A program made the translations under genes and the position numbers. Shown here one piece after another: positions 34,873 through 41,652 of a stretch of DNA of 64,000 nt. The first letter of the stretch is position 1. Each line of letters starts with the position of its first letter. This DNA comes from Mangrovimonas futianensis (GTDB lineage: Bacteria; Bacteroidota; Bacteroidia; Flavobacteriales; Flavobacteriaceae): the NCBI RefSeq assembly GCF_021245805.1, contig NZ_JAJJNF010000009.1:62001-126000 (forward strand). Reading direction: 5' to 3'. The notes under the pieces are model-generated. The model worked only from the letters and a program-made list of their open reading frames with translations, ran no database searches and was not told the origin of the DNA.

Positions 34873-34886
34873 TTTCTTATAATATT

Positions 34887-36401
34887 TTAATCTAAAGGCG
34901 TGTACACAAAATTCTTAAACCTCACTTGACCTTCACCCATAGAGCAAAGTCCAATGCGTAGTGCCATAAAACCACTTAGTACGTTGTGATGGTATGCCGA
35001 AGCATCAAAGGAATTTTCGATTTTCACCCAATCGGTACCATTCAAACTATAATACATATCCACCAAATTATTGGTGTTTTTAAGACGTAAATAAACATGT
35101 CTTTTAATAACATTGGCCTCGGTTGTAAATTGCCACCCCCTTAAGTTGGCCAAGACATTGCTTTTATCTGCAAGAATACCAGAAAAGGCTCGTTCGTTAT
35201 AAAATAACACCAAACCACCTGTCGCATCACCCTCAATTTCCAATTCTACATCCGCCGTGTAGGAATGGTTGGAAGGCATGGTTAATAGTGGGGAGCATCC
35301 AGCTACACTATTACCTTTGCCTTGAATTTCAAGTCCTTGGTTGGCAAACTGAAAACGTTCTTTATTACTTTCTTTAAAGAAACTCCATTGGGGATTTAAA
35401 TCGGGACCTTGGAAAGAATCACTAAGTGAAAACGAAGACTTAAGCTTATTTTCAAGATTAGGTAGTTTTATAGGTTTATTAACCGAAATATTATCAGGAA
35501 TGCGGTACCAGCCATCTTTGGTCCATTCTACGGGAACCAGCATGGTTTGTCTACCCATATTATAAAAGTCCTTTTCATAGCCATGGAATAGCATGTACCA
35601 GTTATCTTGACCATCATCAAAAATGGTGGCGTGTCCCATAGACCACCAAGGTTCATCTACAGATTGGGTTCTTAAAATAGGATTATGTGGGGCATTTTCC
35701 CAAGGTCCCAAAGGTGATTTGGAACGGGCTGAAATAACCATATGTCCTGTAGCGGGACCAGCAGTTCCTCCTTCGGCAACTGTTAAATAGTAATACTCCC
35801 CGCGCTTAAATAGCTTGGGACCTTCCATACAAAAACATTCAATACTCCATTCTCGAGGAATTTCCCAACCATCATAAACATGTTTGGGTTCCCCTGTTAC
35901 CGTAAGACCGTCCTTAGATAAAGGTACGTAGCTACCGCTGCTAAAATATAGAAATCTGTTACCTTCTTTATCGGTTATATGACCTGGATCAATCATAGTA
36001 ATTTTAAGTTCCTTGGGTTTGCTCCAAGGTCCTTTAATATCATCAGCTACTATGACGTAATTGGTGTCACTGGCAGGAAAATAGATATAGTATTTGTCTT
36101 CATATTTTACCAAGTCTGGTGCCCAGACAGAGCCCACATAGGTATTTAAGGCATTCGTAATAGGCTCCCAATTAATTAAATCGGTGGAATGCCAAATTAG
36201 TAATCCCGGATAGTACTCAAAGGATGAGTGTACCATATAAAAGTCTTCACCATCCCTTAAAATACTGGGGTCTGGATAGTCTCCGGGAAAGATAGGATTG
36301 GTGTAAGTGCCTTTGGGATTGTCTTGTCTGTAATTCTGATTTTGCGCCTGAAAAGTCAAGGCTACGAGGCCTAGTAACCATGATAAAATGATCCGCTTCA
36401 T
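34887..36401 (-). CDS. Glycoside hydrolase family 43, beta-xylosidase/arabinofuranosidase-like
   Basis: I start at ATG 36401 (504 residues) because it gives a signal peptide, MKRIILSWLLGLVALTFQAQ; an upstream ATG at 36458 adds 19 polar residues. The five-bladed propeller begins YTNPIFPGDYPDPSILRDG, whose Asp is the general base. WAPDLVKYEDKYYIYF holds the second Asp, and CMEGPKLFKRGEYYYL (about residue 192) the catalytic Glu. The C-terminal 190 residues form a concanavalin-like sandwich of the GH43_C2/DUF1349 type. It trims xylo- or arabino-oligosaccharides in the periplasm. With the neighbouring GH2 and the GH3 enzyme it suggests hemicellulose degradation. Confidence 0.92.
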   Translation of the reverse strand: MKRIILSWLLGLVALTFQAQNQNYRQDNPKGTYTNPIFPGDYPDPSILRDGEDFYMVHSSFEYYPGLLIWHSTDLINWEPITNALNTYVGSVWAPDLVKYEDKYYIYFPASDTNYVIVADDIKGPWSKPKELKITMIDPGHITDKEGNRFLYFSSGSYVPLSKDGLTVTGEPKHVYDGWEIPREWSIECFCMEGPKLFKRGEYYYLTVAEGGTAGPATGHMVISARSKSPLGPWENAPHNPILRTQSVDEPWWSMGHATIFDDGQDNWYMLFHGYEKDFYNMGRQTMLVPVEWTKDGWYRIPDNISVNKPIKLPNLENKLKSSFSLSDSFQGPDLNPQWSFFKESNKERFQFANQGLEIQGKGNSVAGCSPLLTMPSNHSYTADVELEIEGDATGGLVLFYNERAFSGILADKSNVLANLRGWQFTTEANVIKRHVYLRLKNTNNLVDMYYSLNGTDWVKIENSFDASAYHHNVLSGFMALRIGLCSMGEGQVRFKNFVYTPLD

Positions 36402-36568
36402 GAAAGTGTCTATTAAATTAGTATTGTGTGAGCTGTGTGCAATACGACTTATGGTCATATTGACCGTAAATATACGATTTTCAATTTAATTTTAGAACAG
36501 CTCAGCCACAATAAAACCTAATTTAAGGTAGCCTGATTTCTTATTGAGTGCGGTATCGATTTGACAAA

Positions 36569-37450
36569 TTATCCTGCAATAAACGAAGTCATGGTTAAAG
36601 AACCTCCCACGGCTTTATCATTAAAAAGCCTGACGGTTTCGTTTTCGTCTTTTAACCCTAAGGCATAAAGCATGGGGATGTAATGTTCTGGAGTTGGAAT
36701 AGCAAGATCAAAGGCGGTACCTTGTGATTTAAAATCGATGAGCTTTTGATGGTCCCCATTCAAAATGTGCTTTTTCATGGTTTCATTGGCTTCAGTTGCC
36801 CATTCAAAAGCATAGTTTTCATGAAGTTTGTTCCAAGCTACTTTTCGCAAATTATGCACCATATTCCCACTTCCAATAATCAATACTCCTTTGTGGCGTA
36901 GACTGTTTAACTCTTGAGCTAATTCATAGTGGTGACGACCTGGCTTGGAATAATCAATACTCATTTGAATAACAGGTACATCAGCATTTGGATACAGATG
37001 TTTAATTACACTCCATGCGCCATGATCTAGACCCCATTTATGGTCTAATTCCACATGGGTTTTGGTAATGAGTTTTTGTGTTTCCAAAGCTAAATCTGGA
37101 CTTCCAGGAGCGGGATATTCTACATCAAACAAAGCCTGTGGAAAGCCACCAAAATCATGGATGGTTTTCGGATTGTTCATGGCTGTTACGAAGGTACCAC
37201 GGGTTTCCCAATGTGCGGATACGCAAAGAATAGCGTTGGGCTTTTGGAGACTTCTTCCTATTGTTCTAAATCCTTCTACAAACTCGTTCTCCTCGATGGC
37301 ATTCATCGGACTGCCATGACCCAGGAATAATACAGGCATTTTGCCTGTATTACTCATGTTGGAGGTCATTTTATTTAAATCTCTTAAGTGCATTGTCGAA
37401 CCGATTAAAGGCAATAAAGCTAGTGATTTTAAAAATTGCTTTCTTTTCAT
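36569..37450 (-). CDS. Class III extradiol dioxygenase (YgiD/DODA-like) with export signal
   Basis: 293 residues. The core begins PVLFLGHGSPMNAIEENEF (about residue 38), with LCVSAHWETRG near 80, HKWGLDHGAWSVIKHLYP near 137 and a later His, IIGSGNMVHNLR near 197, that together supply the metal site of the LigB/YgiD family. These enzymes open catechol rings, for example of DOPA. Unusually the core follows a leader, MKRKQFLKSLALLPLIGS, resembling a weak Tat or Sec signal; ATG codons inside the leader region could start the usual cytoplasmic form. It is the last gene of the AraC locus II minus-strand unit. Confidence 0.9.
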   Translation of the reverse strand: MKRKQFLKSLALLPLIGSTMHLRDLNKMTSNMSNTGKMPVLFLGHGSPMNAIEENEFVEGFRTIGRSLQKPNAILCVSAHWETRGTFVTAMNNPKTIHDFGGFPQALFDVEYPAPGSPDLALETQKLITKTHVELDHKWGLDHGAWSVIKHLYPNADVPVIQMSIDYSKPGRHHYELAQELNSLRHKGVLIIGSGNMVHNLRKVAWNKLHENYAFEWATEANETMKKHILNGDHQKLIDFKSQGTAFDLAIPTPEHYIPMLYALGLKDENETVRLFNDKAVGGSLTMTSFIAG

Positions 37451-37476
37451 TTGAGGTCTCCTAGTTGATTTTTGAT

Positions 37477-38322
37477 TTATGACAATTCCTTAGCAAGTGA
37501 TTCGGAAATCGAGGTAGTGGGTCTACCTATTAACTTACTAAGTTGGTTATCATTATCATACAAGTCACCATTTAAGGTTGCGGTATGTGTTCCAGCAAAA
37601 AAGGCTGCCACTGGGGTAGGTAGTCCAGCTTGCTCTAAAGCGTTGGCAAACTCAGCTTCCGGTAAATTCACATAAGGAATATCCGTTTTCACTAATTTTG
37701 AAATCTCTGAAGCATAGTCAGTCATCGTATAGGATTGGTCTCCAGAAAGCTCATAAGTTTTATTTTTATGACTATCCTCACTTAATACAATGGCAGCAGC
37801 TTCTGCGAAATCTTCACGTGCAGCTGATGAGATTTTACCATCTCCCGAACTACCATATAACGTGCCTTGAGAAATGGTGTCTTTTACCGCCTCTGTGTAA
37901 TTTTCATTGTACCAACCGTTTCGCAGAATAGTATATTCTATACCCGAATCTTTAATAGCTTTTTCGGTCTCCAAATGTTCTGGAGCCAAAACTAGGGTAG
38001 AAGCGTCTGCTCTTAACAAACTGGTGTAGACAAGATGTTTAACGCCAGCTTCCTGGGCTGCCTTGATAACGGCTGCATGTTGTTCAAAGCGTTTTCCTAT
38101 TTCATTTCCAGAAATTAATAGGAGTTTATCTATACCTGTTAAGGCTTTTGCCAATTGATCAGGTTCGTTATAATCAAAAGTTCTAGCTTCAATACCTTCA
38201 CCTTCCATTTTTTCTGGTGTACGAACCAAAGCAACAATGTCTTCTGGAGCCATTCTTTCCTTAAGTTTGGTAATGACCCATTGTCCTAGCTTTCCAGAAG
38301 CTCCTGTTATTCCTACTTTCAT
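37477..38322 (-). CDS. NmrA/QorB-like NAD(P)-binding protein
   Basis: 281 residues, cytoplasmic. GITGASGKLGQWV (residues 3-15) is the Rossmann loop, followed by VALVRTPEKM, DKLLLISGNEIGKRFEQH and IEYTILRNGWYNENY (about 130-145). This is the pattern of QorB/YtfG quinone reductases and related atypical SDRs, which use NADPH to reduce quinones. It is 12 bp downstream of a YceI gene and 26 bp upstream of the DOPA-dioxygenase gene, consistent with a quinone or catechol theme for this operon. Confidence 0.9.
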   Translation of the reverse strand: MKVGITGASGKLGQWVITKLKERMAPEDIVALVRTPEKMEGEGIEARTFDYNEPDQLAKALTGIDKLLLISGNEIGKRFEQHAAVIKAAQEAGVKHLVYTSLLRADASTLVLAPEHLETEKAIKDSGIEYTILRNGWYNENYTEAVKDTISQGTLYGSSGDGKISSAAREDFAEAAAIVLSEDSHKNKTYELSGDQSYTMTDYASEISKLVKTDIPYVNLPEAEFANALEQAGLPTPVAAFFAGTHTATLNGDLYDNDNQLSKLIGRPTTSISESLAKELS

Positions 38323-38334
38323 TTTAATTCGGTT

Positions 38335-38859
38335 TTATTGTTTAACAAATTGAACTTCTGCATGAAGCTTCACGTCATCACCAACCAAAACGCCTCCTGT
38401 TTCCAAAGCTGCATTCCAATTTAGTCCGAAGTCTTTACGGTTTATTTTTCCAGTCACTTCCAAAGCTAGTTTTTCATTACCCCAAGGATCCTTGTTGGTT
38501 CCACCATACTCAACATCCAATTCAATTTCCTTGCTCACATCCTTAATGGTTAGGATTCCCGAAAGTTTGTATGTGTCATCATCTATTTTTGTAAATGATT
38601 GACTTTTAAAGGTAATAGTGGGGAAGTTTTCGGTGTCAAAGAAATCTGCACTTTTCAAGTGGTTGTCTCTATCTGTATTGTTTGTACTTATAGAGCTAGA
38701 TTCAATTTGCACATTTACAGGTGATTTTGTTAAATCTTCTCCCTCAATGGAAGCTTGATAATTTGTAAAGAACCCTTTGACATTAGAAATCATTAGGTGT
38801 TTTACTTTAAAACCTATTTCACTATGTGTTGGGTCGATTGCCCATGTTGTATTTGCCAT
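38335..38859 (-). CDS. YceI-family protein, cytoplasmic
   Basis: 174 residues, no signal peptide. TTWAIDPTHSEIGFKVKHLM is the start of the lipocalin-like YceI fold; SSISTNNTDRDNHLKSADFF and FPTITFKSQSF are the family core, ending with VTGKINRKDFGLNWN. YceI proteins carry long-chain isoprenoids such as polyprenols or quinones in a barrel. This copy lacks the leader present on the paralogue at 40009. It follows the ester cyclase by 27 bp in the same operon. Confidence 0.93.
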   Translation of the reverse strand: MANTTWAIDPTHSEIGFKVKHLMISNVKGFFTNYQASIEGEDLTKSPVNVQIESSSISTNNTDRDNHLKSADFFDTENFPTITFKSQSFTKIDDDTYKLSGILTIKDVSKEIELDVEYGGTNKDPWGNEKLALEVTGKINRKDFGLNWNAALETGGVLVGDDVKLHAEVQFVKQ

Positions 38860-38886
38860 GATTTGATGTTTTTATTAATTTTTAAT

Positions 38887-39474
38887 TTATTCAGCCAATC
38901 CTATTTGTTTCATAAAGGATAGATTATCATAGAACAGGTATTCTTCGGACATTTTTGAACCGTCCCAGTGTCCGATTGTAGCCATTCTTAATTTGAATGT
39001 TTTTCCAGTTGGAGGAATTGTTTTTCCATCACCAATAGGCATAGGTTCTGTGAAAGTCCCTTCTAATTCACCAATAACAGCAGTCCAGTCACCTGTTCCA
39101 AATTTTACTGGATGTGTTTTTATTTTGGTATCTGGTGCGAAAACAAACATGGGTTTTAAGTCATTGATGTGGTTTGGATACAGTCCTTTTGAAATACTTC
39201 CATCAGCATTGTAAACTACGATATCATCGGTATGGCTGTGGCTAAAGTTTTCCCATTTTTGGTTGGTATAAAATTCAAAATCCAAAGAATCAAACGCTAC
39301 CAAACGTTCTTGGGTTATAGCTTCGGCATCCTTATATGTTTGTAGTTCTGCTTCCAAAGTGGCTATTTTTTCTTCCAATTCGGTGGTTTTGTCATTTGAA
39401 CAGCTAGCAAGAAAAGTCATGAAGACGAAAGCTACTGTTGCTATTTTGCTTAAGGTTTTTAAGGTTGATTTCAT
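38887..39474 (-). CDS. SnoaL-like ester cyclase family lipoprotein
   Basis: 195 residues. The signal peptide ends FLASC (Cys about 25), then a short coiled coil (KTTELEEKIATLEAELQTYK, about 29-48). The C-terminal 140 residues match the SnoaL-like polyketide or ester cyclase family (cone-shaped NTF2 fold): AFDSLDFEFYTNQKWENF, DIVVYNADG, PTGKTFKLRMATIGHW. These small proteins may be enzymes or binding proteins. It is the first gene of a unit with YceI, NmrA and DODA genes and has a promoter that duplicates the one in front of the other YceI gene. Confidence 0.85.
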   Translation of the reverse strand: MKSTLKTLSKIATVAFVFMTFLASCSNDKTTELEEKIATLEAELQTYKDAEAITQERLVAFDSLDFEFYTNQKWENFSHSHTDDIVVYNADGSISKGLYPNHINDLKPMFVFAPDTKIKTHPVKFGTGDWTAVIGELEGTFTEPMPIGDGKTIPPTGKTFKLRMATIGHWDGSKMSEEYLFYDNLSFMKQIGLAE

Positions 39475-39480
39475 TTTTAA

Positions 39481-39570
39481 TGTGTTTTAAATTGATGTTA
39501 CAAAGGTCAGAATATTAGGTGTTTAGTGTCTTATACTTTTCGGTAAATGAATGGTAATTTTAGGAAATTA
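39481..39570 (-). promoter_or_regulatory. Duplicated AraC-type promoter/operator, copy A
   Basis: Aligns without gaps to 40612-40701 over 90 bp with about 66 identities, the last 30 bp nearly perfect. On the plus strand GGTAAAT (39542), GGTAATT (39553) and GGAAAT (39563) recur every 10-11 bp, the first and last being 21 bp apart. The near-consensus -7 box GACCTTTG (minus strand, 39501-39508) lies downstream and no -33 box is seen. Confidence 0.75.
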
Positions 39571-39573
39571 GAG

Positions 39574-40002
39574 TTAACTCAGTCCGAATAGTAGGTAATC
39601 CAATGAGAATGTACCGCTTCCTGAAAGACATAAGGCCACATAAACTAACAGATATAAAATAGGTACTTCTTTTTTGTCAAAAGGTTGAGATTTCAATGTG
39701 TGAAAAGCGGCTATAATCATGGTGAACAATAACGGAATCACGGTAATGGTGGTGCCTAGGCCTAAAATGACACAGATTGAGAAAAATACTTCCACGAAAG
39801 CTGCCATTTTAAGGGAGTTACGCTCACTTAAACCAAAGGTTGCAAAAAATTGGATGGATTCTCCAGACATGAGCTTTTTAACTTTTGGAATCCCATGTTG
39901 AAGCATTAATATTCCAATTGCTACTCTCAAGATCAAGAGTGCCACATCAATATTTGTAGCACTCTGATTTACTTTTAAGATCTCTAATAAATAATCTAGC
40001 AT
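39574..40002 (-). CDS. DoxX-family membrane protein
   Basis: 142 residues with about four membrane segments. The motif ILRVAIGILMLQHGIPKVKKL (about 25-45) is the DoxX signature. Inner membrane. DoxX proteins support redox or detoxification complexes, often with thiol or quinone partners; the exact role is unknown. It lies 6 bp after the periplasmic YceI gene, forming a YceI-DoxX pair that could handle a quinone-like lipid (inference). Confidence 0.9.
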   Translation of the reverse strand: MLDYLLEILKVNQSATNIDVALLILRVAIGILMLQHGIPKVKKLMSGESIQFFATFGLSERNSLKMAAFVEVFFSICVILGLGTTITVIPLLFTMIIAAFHTLKSQPFDKKEVPILYLLVYVALCLSGSGTFSLDYLLFGLS

Positions 40003-40008
40003 GACGAT

Positions 40009-40605
40009 TTATTGTTTGTCAGGTTGAATAAATTCTCCTGAGAATTTGATTCTTACTTCATCACTTACAATTACCTCAGGGAATTTGTCACCCACTGAGA
40101 AATCTGAACGTTTGATAACACCAGTCACCTGAAACGAGGTGGTAAGTTTAGAACTCATAGGGTTGGTAGTTTGACCTCTGTAGATAAGCTCAAGAGTAAC
40201 TGATTTGGTTACTCCGTGCATGGTAAGGTCCCCTGTTAATTTGAATTTTCCTTTTCCTTTTGCTTTTAATTCAGTGGTTTTAAAGGTCAATGTGGGAAAT
40301 TTTTCAACATCAAAAAAATCAGCACTTTTCAAGTGGTTGTTTCTAGCTTCCACTAAGGTATTAATGGAATTTGTTTGGGCGGTTAACTCAAAAGTGGCAT
40401 CGCTAAAATCAGGTTTTGACGCGCTAACCTTAATGGTTGCATTGTCAAAAGTCCCACTGATATCGTTAAACCCTAAATGTGTTACTGTAAAATATAATTG
40501 GGAGTGTGGAGGATCATTGGACCAAATTTGCTTTTCAGACTGTGCTGTTGCAGTTAGGTTATTAATTAAAAATACGGCTACTAAAATTAGAATTGTTTTT
40601 TTCAT
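40009..40605 (-). CDS. YceI-family protein, exported
   Basis: 198 residues. A signal peptide ends TATAQ (about residue 21). The YceI barrel follows: WSNDPPHSQLYFTVTHLGF, NSINTLVEARNNHLKSADFF, KFPTLTFKTTEL and FQVTGVIKRSDFSVGD. It would bind an isoprenoid lipid in the periplasm. It is a paralogue of the cytoplasmic YceI protein 1.1 kb downstream; their operons share a duplicated promoter, suggesting coordinated control on both sides of the membrane. Confidence 0.93.
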   Translation of the reverse strand: MKKTILILVAVFLINNLTATAQSEKQIWSNDPPHSQLYFTVTHLGFNDISGTFDNATIKVSASKPDFSDATFELTAQTNSINTLVEARNNHLKSADFFDVEKFPTLTFKTTELKAKGKGKFKLTGDLTMHGVTKSVTLELIYRGQTTNPMSSKLTTSFQVTGVIKRSDFSVGDKFPEVIVSDEVRIKFSGEFIQPDKQ

Positions 40606-40611
40606 CTTTTA

Positions 40612-40701
40612 CTTGTTTTAAATTGACAATGCAAAGATGGAAACAACAGGCGCCTGTGGTCTTACACAATTCGGTAAACGAATGGTAATTTTAGGAAATA
40701 A
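40612..40701 (-). promoter_or_regulatory. Duplicated AraC-type promoter/operator, copy B
   Basis: Partner of copy A at 39481. GGTAAAC (40673), GGTAATT (40684) and GGAAAT (40694) keep the same spacing, and the -7 box CATCTTTG (minus strand, 40632-40639) sits in the same register. The distal repeat runs into the stop codon of the AraC gene (40691-40693). Confidence 0.75.
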
Positions 40702-41524
40702 GGGTGCTTTTCATTTCTTCACGAAACTCATTTGGTGATTGACCAGCTTTCTTTTTGAAGACTTTTGAGAAATAGGAGTTTTCGTTGTAGCCTAACTCAT
40801 AAGCTATTTCTGAGATGGTCTTATCAGTAGAAATAAGGAGGTTTTTGGCTTCTATCAACTTACGGGTTTCTATAATTTCAGAAACACTTTGTTCCATAAT
40901 ATTGTGGCAGATCAAGTTGAGGTTTCTTGAGGACATAAAGAGTTTTTCGGCATAGAATTCAACTCCCACTGGTCTCCTAAAGTTTTCTTCTAGGATGTTC
41001 AAAAAGTTTCCAAAGGATATGTGTTGTGTTTTTTGAATGGTTTGATCAGGTGGTGTCAATTTTTTTCGCTCTGTCTCAATCATAGTAAGTAATACCCCTA
41101 ACAACTGTCTAATAATGGCGTAGTCAACCATTTCCTGTTGGGTTTCATCAAATATCATTTGGCATAAAGTGACCAATCTTTGAAAACAGAAGCCTTCCTC
41201 CAGAGATAAGTTGGCTTGATTGTGATAAAGTGAATACAGTTGAAAAGTGGTCTCAGGAATAAATTCACTTTTAAATCGAATACCCCAAATTTCGCAATCT
41301 CCGTTTAGTGGTTTAGGGAGAAGTTTATGTACTTTCCCTTTGGATACAAAACTCACAAATGGGGCTTGTGTTTGTGTTGTGTTGAAATCTATAAAATGCT
41401 CTAGTTCCCCTTTTATTCCGATTAATAATTCTTCGAAATCATGGTTGTGCGGCTCTTCAGATAATTCAGCAATTCTGTTGGCTTCCTCAACATCAACCTT
41501 AAATATGTGAAATAATTTATTCAT
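40691..41524 (-). CDS. AraC-family transcriptional regulator (locus II)
   Basis: 277 residues. The cupin-like sensor half contains HNHDFEELLIGIKGELEHFI and SFVSKGKVHKLLP. The DNA-binding half shows a first helix-turn-helix near EFYAEKLFMSSRNLNLICHN and a second, ISEIAYELGYNENSYFSKVF, ending AGQSPNEFREE. It is upstream of and co-oriented with the YceI-DoxX and ester cyclase-YceI-NmrA-DODA units. Both units carry the same duplicated operator, one copy overlapping this gene's stop codon, so it is very probably their regulator. Ligand unknown. Confidence 0.93.
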   Translation of the reverse strand: MNKLFHIFKVDVEEANRIAELSEEPHNHDFEELLIGIKGELEHFIDFNTTQTQAPFVSFVSKGKVHKLLPKPLNGDCEIWGIRFKSEFIPETTFQLYSLYHNQANLSLEEGFCFQRLVTLCQMIFDETQQEMVDYAIIRQLLGVLLTMIETERKKLTPPDQTIQKTQHISFGNFLNILEENFRRPVGVEFYAEKLFMSSRNLNLICHNIMEQSVSEIIETRKLIEAKNLLISTDKTISEIAYELGYNENSYFSKVFKKKAGQSPNEFREEMKSTLIS

Positions 41525-41612
41525 TGAAACCTTGATTGGTTAAGTTAGGGAATGGATATAATCCAAGAAGGAGCTTTTGAAATTATTAGTATAAAGATAA
41601 TAAAAAGGGAAA

Positions 41613-41648
41613 GACCTTATGGTTTTCTTTTGGTTTTTCAATAGGTCA
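41613..41648 (-). terminator. Possible terminator of the GH3 gene
   Basis: On the minus strand GACCTAT and ATAAGGTC form an imperfect stem around an A-rich loop, followed by a broken T-run. It lies just after the GH3 stop codon and upstream of the AraC gene. Confidence 0.4.
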
Positions 41649-41652
41649 TTTT

